A model generated the notes under the pieces. That model ran no database searches and was not told the origin of the DNA. It saw nothing but the letters and a program-made list of their open reading frames with translations. The translations under genes were made by a program, and so were the position numbers. 64,000 bases of DNA from Heligmosomoides polygyrus polygyrus (lineage: Eukaryota; Nematoda; Chromadorea; Rhabditida; Heligmosomidae). The DNA lies in contig OX377201.1 in NCBI GenBank assembly GCA_947396885.1, positions 7,178,934-7,242,933 on the forward strand, written 5' to 3'. Below are positions 8,854 through 20,800 of the stretch, piece after piece. Each line of letters opens with the position of its first letter. The first letter of the stretch is position 1.

Positions 8854-11800
8854 ATGGCTATATCCAGCCTCATCCAAGCAGTACAAGGTAGGTCTGCTTC
8901 AATTATTCGAATTGCATCTGAAGGATCCGTGCCCTTTTAGACGTAGCATGGCCTGAATTTCTTCAACCACACGTAGAAGTGCTTCTGTTGTGGATCACGT
9001 GGGCGGTGGATTATATCGATCTGGACTATTTGGAAGTTAGTGTTGTGATTCATTTCGAGGGTAGAATTTGAGAGAAGGTCCGTGGTTATTCGAAGTGCTC
9101 TGCAGGGACGCCAGTATTATTTTTTTGTTGTTGAAGTAATACTCAGTGGTTCTAATAGAGAATGCTTGCACTGTGCGGAAGCGCGTCAGCCAGTCAGAAG
9201 TGATCATTCACGCCCGCTTTGGGTGAAGCCACTGTTCGATGGGGTCCAATACTGTGATTGCCGCGCGCGTTCCTACCAGGGTTGTGCGTTTAACGGTTAA
9301 CGATTTAGCGGTTTACCGGTTTCACTGGCATTTTCGCTATAAATTCTTTTAACGAAAATTTTTGGTAATTTCTCAAATTTACCGGAAAATTTAACGACTC
9401 TTACCAAAGTTCGCTATCATGCACTTTTTTCTGAAGTATCCGGTTTTGCTCCTTGCACAGCTAAATGTTTCCAAAAAGTAGTAGTTGAAGGTGAAAGTCA
9501 TTCTTTCATCGATGGAAAAGATGACGATTGTAATAATTAAATTGATATTTTAAATAAATAAATGAACAAATAAATAATTTCAAAAAACAGTTAGACTGTT
9601 ATTCCAAAAGAAGTATAACAGTATTAGATCGAATGTCGAATGTTCCAGAAACGTTTTTGTAGAGCTTCAACAAAGCCTTTATCTTTTCTAAAGCATCCAC
9701 AATATAGATAGTTGTACTTGTACGTTGTTGCGCTTCTGATGGTTGTGTTTGTTGTAGGATGTTCGTTGCTTTTAGGGCGTTGTTTGTTTTAGAATGAAAT
9801 ATGAAGTGAAGTTGATATGGTATACTGAACGTGATTGTATGGCTCTCGCTTTTACTACATCACCGCCCCTTAAAACTAGTTATTTTTGAGGAAATATTGA
9901 AATTAAAAAAATGAACGGATTTACCGAATTTACCGGAATTTACCGACGAATTTTCGCGTTAAAAATATGCAGTAAAAAATTTGCCGGCCGCATGTTAGCG
10001 CACACCCCTGGTTCCTACCTCACCGTGAAGACTACATTGCCGACAAGTACCCATTCTGCCACTCAGGTCTTGTAGTTTGCTTAAGAAACATAGAGGCATC
10101 CATGCAAGCGGTATAGTTGACATTATTTGAAGCGAGCATACCATCATTCAGGAATCGATTAGTTTGTAACTTACATTTGTTCTTGGTTTCGCATACTCAT
10201 TTTCGTCACTGTGTTGATGGCAGTTGTTGGCAGTTTCCCGATATTGCTCTGTTGACGTCTAGGAAGCCGCTGTAGCTATAAGTCTATCAGTTTTCAGTTA
10301 CTAGTGGAATTCTTTCTGGCCTTGCGCTCAGTTCAGTTTTTGGGCTATAGTTTACTTATAGTCTCGCGAAATTTTCGAGTATTCGAATGGTTTCGAATAT
10401 CGAAAAGTTTTGAGCATTCGCAATCGAATATATTCGAAAATCTTAAAATCGTTAGTTCCGTGAGCTTCATGGGTGTAACTTTGACCTTTCAATAGTGAAG
10501 TTCGACTTGGTCAATTCTTTATTGACAACGTTTCGGGCTGTAAGCCCTTCTTCAGGTCTAAAAACAGTAATATTGCACATCTTTACAACAACACTTTACA
10601 AACAAATAGCGACCTTTCCAGACAGACCTGGGAATCACAGGGAGGAGGAGGGGCCGGGGATGTTCAGTGGTGCATTCAACGCACTCCTGGCTCCTCCTCC
10701 TCCCTGTGATTCCCAGGTCTGTCTGGAAAGTTCGCTATTTGTTTGTAAAGTGTTGTTGTAAAGATGTGCAATATTACTGTTTTTAGACCTGAAGAAGGGC
10801 TTACAGCCCGAAACGTTGTCAATAAAGAATTGACCAAGTAGAGCTTCACTATTGAAAAGTCAAGTATTCGAAAATCGTTGTTTTTCTGAATATCCGAATT
10901 CGAGCACATCCGAAAAACGCTATTTTTGAACACTCGAGTTCGAATACATTTGAAAGTCGCGATTTTTCTGAATATTCGAATTCGAATATTCAAATTCGAA
11001 TGAAAATCATTCGAATACCTACTCCAATGGGTCATTGGAGCATGAGTGTAGGATATAGTGAGAGAGGAGATGCCTCCAGTGTTTAGGTCTCTGTCAATTC
11101 TCCGGGGTCAGTAAATTACAAACATGCTTTTCTTGGAGCGGATATCACTGCATTTTCCATCAAATAACTTTCACTGCACAGTGAATACACGCATTCTAGG
11201 AAACAGTATGATATCACGTAGGAGTGGAGGGCGTGGTTCATTATAAAGTTGCTGACTGTCCTTGGTCTTTAAATCTTTTCTGTTTCGTGGTACTGGTGTG
11301 ATAGGATATTCGTTTTTTTTCGAGTGTTTTTTTAAAGTGGATCAATCTAAAGCCTCGGTTAAACGCCAGAACTAAAGTAATGGCATGTGCTAGGATGTGC
11401 CTAGTAATTAACGTCTTCTTTCATCACGAAAGCTTGTCGAATTGAAAATAACTTGCAGGATAGGCGAAGAATCAGTCAGCGTTTTGTCCCAACAAGGAAA
11501 TCTGTGCGATTCAGTGGGTGTACGAAAATGTGTACAGAACCAGAGATTGAAGGAACGTGTTTGTTCTGTGGTAGCCAGATGAAGGGCGCCTCAACGTGGG
11601 TTGGGATCAGTTCCGCCCTGCCATCGTTGTCCATGGTGAAACAACCAACTTTGTTCCCCTTTACTGATTAAGATGAAGGGCTTAGCTAGGTTATCTGTGA
11701 GAGGAGGCGCTTAGTATGGCAATCGGAGGAGGTGCCTGTTGTTGTCTACATCCCGAGTCAGGGTGTTGGTTCGGGTTTCCCTCCTATGCCAACCAAGCTT

Positions 11801-14800
11801 TCTACCCTCCTGTGCGGTAAATCGCCGTTCTTCATCCGTATCCTTATCTTTTGTGAGCAGTTAAGATACCGCATTTGGGAAGGACACTCTCCTTTGCATT
11901 GTGAATTTGTTGCTTTTAGTGTATACCTTTTCCAAAGACGTTCTTAATTAAGCCTTACTGAATCTCTTGATTTACAGTTCTTTCATTAACCATTGGGTAG
12001 TATTATTTGACAGTCAAGTGTTTTCTTTGCCAGTGGACCATTTCAATCGTTCTGGCACTCGTTTTTTGTCCCACATCGTCACCAGAACAAAGTTTCCTTC
12101 TTATGCGCTTCTGAACGTTTAGGTTCTTTCATTTTCGCTTCACATTATCTCTTGAGGCAAATAGGATCCACTATTAGGCACCACTTCTGGGGCCGGATCC
12201 ATCAACGACTACCTGTGAGTATAGGAGGTAGAGATACCCACGATGAAGCCTGCTTCTCTGACTCTTGCCTTATCTCCACTTGTCTCTTATGTTATCTCTG
12301 CCCCTTATGCCCCATATACCCACGGGTTTAATTGTTGATGAATTAGGCCACTGGTGTTCTCTTGACATCCCGCGGAATCCAGTCGGTAACGGCTCTCGTC
12401 CAGCGGGTGTGTGCGAAGCTAATTTTTGACAATTTGGCCCACGCGACAGCTACTCTGATCTTCGAACGTCCAGTCAAAAGACGACACGTCGTCGAAATGT
12501 TAGACTATGAATAGAGGTCCGCCTATAACCCTCGTGTAGCAAGGTATATTTTAACAATAAGAATATGTTTTCAGTGTTATCTTAAGTGATGTGATATCTT
12601 GTGAGCGTATGTTATGGTTATGAGACGTGAAATGAATGGTGTATGCCTTCATCGCTGTTTATGTGGCCTTTGGCTGCCCATGATTGCAATCCTCGCCCTG
12701 TACATCGTATGTTTTGTCCCTCATTGATCCGAAAACTGATATTTACTTTGCTCGTCTGAGAAAGATACACATACACAATGGCTGCTGAAGGTCCGCAAGA
12801 ATCTCGGAAGATGCTGGAGGATTGAATATGTGGAGTCTGCACCGTTCCTTGATTTTTAAGCTTTAATCCTTCCTTAAACGGTTTAAATTTGGAATATTTT
12901 AAATGCTCAACTCTTCCGGGACAGTTAAATTGGTATTAGACTCATCTGGGAAGGATAAAGCGCGGATTTTAGCGGCTACCGCAAGCTGCTAGGTAGGGCA
13001 AATATGCATTCAGACCGCCTCCACGTTATCTCGTGGAATTACGGTGCCCGGTGTACACAGGAAGGGCGTTCACAACAACGAATTTGATTCGTTCAGTCTA
13101 TTTCCTCCGATAAAGATAAAAAAATCATCGTTTTCCAGACATGGATGAATTCGAAGAGGTTTTTTCAATAGCTGTGACCCGCAGTACTTCATAGGAGAAG
13201 CCTTGCTGAAAACGCATACACATTAGTGAGCGCCGCAGTCTATTGCACATTGAAAATGGGTTCTTCCCACTTTTCCATTAACGGCGCAAAAAGAGCGAAG
13301 CGCAAATAAAACGTGCGGAATCGATAGCCGTTGCTCGATTAGAATTAATCCTTAGGCAGCTGCACCACATCGGCGGTCAGCCGTCTACGGTCCTACTTAT
13401 TTGCTATCGACGTGCAAAGGTTCTGACCTTAATCAAATATCATGGTCAGAAGTGTTCGCGTTCTGCCGATACAGCCTTCCGTTGGTGGAATATTGATTGG
13501 CAGCGCTTCAGCATGTTTCGTAACGTTTTAATGCTTCATGTTTCTCGCTTTTCGAAGGCAGCGCGCTGTCGAATATAACGACGTGCTTGATATTACTGTT
13601 TAATGTTGCGGCCACGGGTCTCTCACCATGTGATTCCCCTTCACCTTTGCGGCGTTTCGCTGCATGAGCATACGTACCTCTCGGACTTTGTTTACAAAAT
13701 TTTGAAATTGTAGAAATGCCGAAGAAGTAGCTTTTCATAGCAGATGTGGAAGCAGAGCTGTGGCGTTGCTTTAGTTTAACATAAAGGATGGTGTTAATCA
13801 ATCCATTTTTGGATGCGAAATGCATTCCACTTCTACGGGATGCCGTGAAGGGAATTTGAGGGCGTATTTGGCCTATGCAACGACAGGTGGCTGCCAGCCG
13901 ATGGACAAGTCGGTGCGTTATCTTTCCCGGACGAGTCTGGTACCAATTCATCGACCCCAGAGGAATGGAAGGCTTGGTTGGCATGGGCGGGAAATCCGAA
14001 CCGAGAATCTGCTGTCGGGTGCACGCGACAATCTGCACCTCCTTCGACTGCGCTACACGCGCTCTTTCACACGCACTTATAGGAGTGAAAATTTCAACTT
14101 GTTTGACATGAAATCAGATGTGGAAACTTTTGAGCCACAGGTGTCATGGTTAAGGTGCACGAGAGATTAAGCTGCAGCTAAGCAAGTTTGGTTCCACTAC
14201 AATTTTATGTCACTTGATGGATGTAACAAAGTGGTGCCATGAGTCACCATTCCTTTTTTGTTGCCACGTTCCTCCGAGTGCGCCATGAAAGGTTTAGATA
14301 GGGTGGTGTCAAACGTTTTTTTTTGCGCCAGTGATACGGCTGACTCGTTGTTCGCCTCCTTGATGCCGTTATCATCTCTTATCTCGTGGGGTTTTCAACT
14401 GACCAAAGTTGGCCATGTTTCTGCAGGCATATGAATCAGTCATTCTTAGCTATTACGTAGGTCTAGCAATTTTCATTGTAGATGTTCTACACTGTGACAT
14501 TTCACCACGACATTGTAACGTTCTTCACTGACTCGTGGCGTTTTGGAGGCAAACGACTTTACGACCTTTGCACGACTGTCGATGGCAACTTGACCTTTAA
14601 CGAGGTAGTCGAATGTCTAAGTGTGAATCTTTTACGGGAAGGGCAAAAGGTAGGATCGCTTATATTACCTGAAGGCGCACTGCCTTCACACGACCGATTC
14701 ATGAGTCGCACCCACACCAGACAATTAGCCATCCCACGTCATCTCTTTTGAGCGCAGTTCTAGTCCGGGAAAGGGACACCACTGTGAAACACACAACGCT

Positions 14801-17800
14801 ACGTGGTGGAGTGGTTCACTCTGTATTCAATGAATATCCGCCTACGTCAGAAATGATCCAGCAGAAGCGCACCCTGTGAAGGTGCCACAAATGGAGAGTA
14901 ACCTGCTGGAAAACGGACTTTTTTCAAGCTGGGGCGGATTCATCAACGACTTACGTAACTCTAAAGGCTCGAGCGCACTTCGCTGCCTTTGCTGCGGCAG
15001 GAATGATAAAGGATATCAGAGGCAGCAGCTCGATGATATCCTTTATCATTGCTGCCGCAGCAAAGGCAGCGAAGTGTGCTCGAGCCTTAAGGGAGAATTG
15101 TAAGCTTATCAAGCGATTTGGTGAGCGATAAGCCGCGTTGAAAGCTTAGATAACGCGGCTTATCGCTCATTATATCGCTTGATAAGCTTACAAATCTCCG
15201 TTAAAGTTGCGTAAGTCGTTGATGAATCGGGCCCAGCTTGGTAAAAAAAAGTCCGTTTTCGAGCACGTTACTCTCCATTTGTGGCACCTTTACAGGGTAA
15301 ACCCTTCGCTGCCTCTTTGTCCCGCTATCCTTCAGTGTGCTGGGCTCACATGTTGTATTTGTGTGATTGTTTATTCTTTCTTGCTGCCGTTAGCAGATAG
15401 AAGCGATGATGTCGGCCTTGGTTTACTCCCCATGGTATACCTCGGTCAAATAACAGTTCACTTATATAGACAGTCATCGATTTGCGGTCTATAACGATTG
15501 ATAGTTATCACTAGAGTGATTAGTTCGCTGCGAGCATTTGAGACCTCATTTCTACTAGTGCACTCATCAACTACGTTATACTCGTTTCGAATTAATATTT
15601 GTGTATCAAGGTTTTTTCTCTACAGTAAGTTCGTCTACAACAAGACAATTAGAATTCTCAGAGACGCAAGTGTAGAGATGAGAAGACCCACTTTTTCTTT
15701 TCAACATCTGGCAGCTTTACCGTATTCGAAGTAGGCTTAGTTGCCTGAAGGTGCAATCCCTGTCAGGGGGGGGGGGGGGCAGTCCATTATGAATTGGTAA
15801 CGATAGCTACGCATGTGTGCATACAACATGCAATACAACATATGAATGCCTTAACTTACCTGATCCCCTCCCTTGGAAATGTCCGAGTGTTCCGCTGACA
15901 CATTGAAAAAGTTTTAATATGGGACTATGCACGGTGGACGAGGGGGGAGGGCACTATGCACTGCAGCACGGTTGTGATCCAAAACTCTATTTGCTTTGGA
16001 AAGAAATCGCAAACCGCTATGCACTAATTGATTAACGTAATAACGTTGCTTTAACGTGTTTTCGTGGTTTTGTAGTTTTGTAATTGTTACAGGTTTCTGT
16101 TCAATTTGCTGTGTTTTCATTACTCCCTCCCCCCGACTAGGAAAGCAATTTAGAAAGCTGATTTTGGTATTGGAAGGACAGCAGTGGATAATGTAAGCAT
16201 ATTTATACGTATTCATATGTTGTGGTGCATGTTGCATTTCTTTAGAAGTTGAAATGGACTGCCCCCCCCCCCCCCTGACAGGGATTGCACCCAAAATAAG
16301 ACCTTAACTAGAAAAATTCACGAGGAAAAAAAAACGAAAAAATTGCATTTGTTTTCGTCGCAGTTGTAAGCAGGCAATGTTATGTGTCCTCCTCACCATG
16401 TTAGATCCTGGTTATAACATGTCAGGCTGAGGTCCACACGCGGTATGCGGCTTTATGCGCCCTACTCTACATGTTAGACCCTGGTTATAACATGTCAGCC
16501 CGCGGTCACCACGCGGCATGCCTCCATTGCGTTGCGCTGTGCCGGCCGAGACGGTTGTATAACCGCTCTCTCACCAATCTGGTCGTAGTGCAGTGGGTAG
16601 CGAGGTTGCTTCATGCGAGGGATGTCGGGGGTTCGGTTCTCCTGTGTCGTGGCATTCTTGCATTTCATATATCTGAGATCTGAAAGGTTTCGACGCCTAC
16701 ACATTTCGCACTTTTTGCGCAGTGTTTCAGCCGTATGCGCTTCGCCGCTCGAAGGTGCAGAACCCAGCCGCGGGCTCCCCCTGAGCGACAAAGACAGTTT
16801 CCATACAAGCATCTTGTATGGCACATAGAAGAGCACAGAACCCAGCCGCAGACTTTCCCTGAGCGACGAAAGCAGTTTCCATACGAGCAGCTCTTATGGC
16901 ACACCCTGGAGTCTCTTCTCTAGCCTGGTTCTGCGATTGCACAAAGGATGTCTCACCCGACGTTTTGTTTAAGGTTACGGTGAGCCGGTCCTGATATCCA
17001 CCGTTTATAATTTTGTAAAAGGATTGAGTAACGCCGTTCTTTATCCCTTGTTTAGAGTAAAATAAAGTTTTTGCGATTGGTGATTGTATTTCGCGCTCCT
17101 TTTCAAAAAAGCCCTCGGACTTTTCAAAGCGTTGGTGTAATCCGTTTCTGCCTGCTGAAATAGAACTGATTGCCTTATGTTGAACTGTTCTATTCGCGTT
17201 CATTTTCAACTTGGTCTTCCAATGTCACTTGTTAAACGTTTGTTTTCATTTTTGGGCAAGAATTAGTATGATTCTATTGTTATGTTGGATACATGGCCGC
17301 TGAATTTGGTTCAGAATGCGTTAAGTAATGAATGGAAAGAGGTAACCGAATTGGCTTTCCGCAATTCCTGGTGATGACCATGCAAGTTGATTAAACAAAC
17401 GGTTTTTAGTACCTGCTATGGCTGTTTCTTCCGATCATCATCGTCTTCGTGTTACCCATCTTTCTGGTGTTCTTCATTTATGGTTGTGTGATATTCCTTC
17501 ACATATATGGTCTTCGTCATCGGATTCGAGAAGCATATCATACTAGCTATTGGAATGGTGCTCGCATTGCCATCACGTCGTTCTGGGATGCGGTTGGACA
17601 CGTCTGGCATGGTAGGTACCTTTGATAACTGTTTGTTGAGCGTTTTTTCAAGTCTTTTTGCTTTTTTTTATTCCGTTTAATGTTTCTTTCTTTAGAAAGT
17701 AATATTTAACGTTGACCTGAGAAACCCCCTCGCTGTAATCTTAATTCAGAATGTTTTTTCACAGCTGCACTTAGTTTCTGAGTTTTCCATTCCTTTCATG

Positions 17801-20800
17801 TGGGCTAGCTTCAGCATAAAAAGAAAGTAAATATTCTTCTCCACGTTGGTGGATCTTTCATCCTCTATTTGACAAGAAACTTCGGCACTATTGTACTTCT
17901 GAGACTCCAGAACTTGAGGAGAGGTCGAAAAATTTTTTCTCCCAAACATCGCAGGGGTTTGTTTGGGCTGCTGATCGCGAATTAAAAAAGGACGCCACAT
18001 TCGTTTTTGAAATTTCTGCCGGTTACGGAAGGTTACGGTATGTACGTGTGTAACTAATGCCTATGTTATACCATCGCTTACCCCGACCGAAGCCCAATGA
18101 TAACCTTCCATATCGATCGTGCGACGCGATGAATCGATGTGGGAGCTTATCATTAGGCTTCGTTCGGGGTGAGCAGCGGTATAACATAGGCCTAAGGCTA
18201 TCGAGATTATAATCACCGGTTTCACCCAAAATTCGCCCAGGGGGTTATTTGGAGGGCTGGGCCGGATTCATCAATGACTTACAGCAATCAACAGAGGAAA
18301 TTGGCCGAAATCCCTGATGGCGCGGCTTATTAAGCGATATGGCGATAAACCGCGCTAGCAGGAATAATTTCTCGGTTAGACTGCTGTAAGTCGTTGATGA
18401 ATCCTGCTCCTGGTCGCGAATGTGACATCCGTTTTTTGTATTACACTGAAGTACGGTAAGCCACGGTATGTACGGTTGGCTAAGGTTATGGTCTTCGATT
18501 TCGCCCGAACTTCGTCTACAGGGGTTATCTGGCATGCTGATCACGAACCTGACATTCATTTTTGTTATTACGCCGGAGTACGGTAGATTACGGTAGGAAC
18601 GGGTAAGGAACGCTTCAGGGTGGATTCCTGAAGGTACATTGAATATCCAGGGCTAAATCGGTGACCATGACCTTACTCACCCGTGCCTACCGTAGTTGGA
18701 AAACATTCGAAAAACGGATGTTAAATTCGTGATCAGCACCCTAAATAACCCTACTGGCCGAGGATTGGGCGAATTTTTTTTGACCTCTCCTCGTCCTTTG
18801 GAGGCGTGGAAGCACAATAGTACCGAAACTTCCCTAATGCGCTTATTTGGATTTGGAGTTCTGAGGTCGGTTTCACGATTGGTAAGGTAATGGGCTAATG
18901 GTACAGAATAATTTTATCAACAGAGGATAGTGGGCAGAGGGCAGATTTGGTCTTCATGATATTATGATATAATTCGGTGAACGATATAATTTTACCCCAC
19001 CATTCACCCACCTTCACGCTGCTGTGAATTCCAGGGGTCGGATTCATCAACGACTTACATAACTTTAGCAGAGAAAATTACAGCGGAAAACCAGATAACG
19101 CGGCTTATCAAGCGATATGGTGAGCGATGAACTGCGTTATCTGAGTTTTCCGCTGTGAATTCTCTGTTAAAGTTATTTAAGTCGTTGATGAATCCTACTG
19201 CAGGTCACATAACCCTGGGTAAAGTCGATAATGGATCCGGCCTCTGGTGGTTGGGTGAGATGCCATGTTTTCTGACATTGATTGATACTTCCCCAGTTTA
19301 TCACAAGACAATGATAAAAGCTCTTTCCTTCGATATCGATAGATATTTCGGCGGAATACTGGTTTGGTGGTGTGAAGATATGACGATTTTTTTTCTGGTC
19401 GTATTTTAATGCTAGAGTTCACTATTCTAGCACAATCCTAGGCGCAGGCAAGTCCAACCGAGGGAAACGGAAGTGGTCCATTTGATAGTCTCATAAAAAT
19501 CTTGGAAAGAACAAAACGCATGCAACATAATGTACAAACTTGAGGACATGACAGCAGGATGAAAAGTTGACCTTTAAACTTAAACTTTAAAGGTAAACTT
19601 TTCATCGTGCTGTCCTCATAATCGCTCGATTGAATGGCGAAATTCCCTTTTGAGGTGGGGGGGGGGGGAGTAGTGGAAGAGCACGGTAGAATGAAACCAA
19701 AACTGGGTAAAATCCGAACAACTGCCTTTCGCCACGGTCAAATAAATACTCGTCTGGTCAGTATACACGCATAGACAGAACGGGCAACGGTGATCTTGCT
19801 AACGCGAAGGAGTAAGAGTAAGATTTGGATCTATCCTAGTCGGGAGGGGCAACTCTAGAGTGACAGTTGAGTTCGTACCGTCATGCTACATCACCACCTC
19901 AGCTGGATTTCTCAAAGAACAGTCAATATCGTGGGACATCACATATCAAACTCAAGAGAGAGAATGGTGATTGCGAACACCATGTGCCCTTCTCCGACGG
20001 ATAGATCCTTAAGTTGTTATAAGAATGTCAGGTGCACCCCACGCCTATCACCGATTGAACCTGCACCCAATCTGAATATTTTATTTTAACAGGCTGTATA
20101 TTGAAAATATCCGAGCCTACCATTGTCAACACCCACGAAAACTGTATTGTGATGAAATTTTATTGATTTTACCCGGTGTTTTAAGGATCGGTTGAAGTTT
20201 GAATATTTTTTTTACTTCTTAGTGCTTCTTTTTGTGAAGCTAAGCGAGTTTTTAAGTATCGGAGATGCTTGAGCGCCTATGAACAAAGTTCACCTTTTCA
20301 GGATATGAACTACATGGTATTGAGAATGTGCCGGATGACGGGTCTGCCCTCTTCATATATTATCACGGCTGTCTTCCCTTGGATGTTTACTACCTCATCG
20401 CTAAACTAGTCCTTCACAAGAATCGCTCATTACACTGCGTTGGCGACAAGTTTATCTTCAAAATTCCAGGTACTTTTTTGTAAAGCCGCTCATTTACGTC
20501 GAAGGGCTAAGGTGTTGTCATATAGGGTGGAGTGCGATTTGCAAAGTGTTCTCGATAACAGCTGGTACTGTCGAAGAATGCACAAAAGAGCTGAAGGAGG
20601 GAAATCTTCTTTGCATTGCTCCAGGAGGTAAGTAATTATCATTTCCTCTAAGTATGTTCTAGTTCATGAATATATGTTCCTAATAGCTAGGAAGAAAGAA
20701 CAGAGTTTATGCCTAGGAGCCGCAATTTTAGAGGAATGCTCAACCACATGGACATTATCACTATTCCACATTGGCTTGAAGTCGGATGTCCGCATGCGCG

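Larger units (their letters stand above)
10492..10858. mobile_element. Penelope-like terminal sequence in inverted pair (palindrome)
   Basis: The arms (about 160 bp) are near-perfect inverses around a G-rich centre (10640-10690). Each arm contains CTGAAGA, then a GGGC/GCCC stem, then GAAAC and AATAAA, the layout reported for hammerhead ribozymes in Penelope-like retroelement terminal repeats. No reverse transcriptase frame is present. Confidence 0.55.
10370..11025. repeat. TTCGAATA-rich repeat surrounding the hammerhead-bearing palindrome
   Basis: Many copies of TTCGAATA and variants flank the palindrome at 10492-10858 on both sides. A similar cluster occurs at 39990-40140. The type is unknown. 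Confidence 0.45.
14872..15298. mobile_element. Outer palindromic element of a triple nest
   Basis: Outer arms CCCTGTGAAGGTGCCACAAA and inverse (to 15298), continuing through GGAGAGTAAC and AACGGAC. Inside lie the foldback at 14931-15234 and, within that, the palindrome at 14962-15095. Confidence 0.65.
17877..18650. repeat. CTGATCACGAA repeat family, array 2, carrying two MITE insertions
   Basis: Same words as at 5371-5700 (AATTCGCCCAG, GGTTATTTGG, GACATCCG). It is interrupted by the TAA-flanked palindrome 18058-18192 and the foldback 18258-18412. It lies in TMEM68 intron 3. Confidence 0.55.

Noticed and set aside
8838..8887. Extra C-terminal exon of the COA1-like gene (GGPVEWLYPASSKQYK frame)
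   Set aside because: The same bases read in another frame as the TMEM68 start (MAISSLIQAVQ) and join in phase to 8941; COA1 already ends at 8633 with a poly(A) signal after it.
14482..14751. 89-codon frame in TMEM68 intron 2 (MFYTVTFHHDIVTFFTDSW...)
   Set aside because: It looks protein-like and has a GTAGGA donor after residue 55, but it does not fit TMEM68 phase and the exon before it was already found at 8941-9035. No separate gene could be built.
16665..17209. Minus-strand frames of 79-160 codons
   Set aside because: They run through the duplicated GAACCCAGCCGC segment of a MULE-like element; repeats, not a gene.
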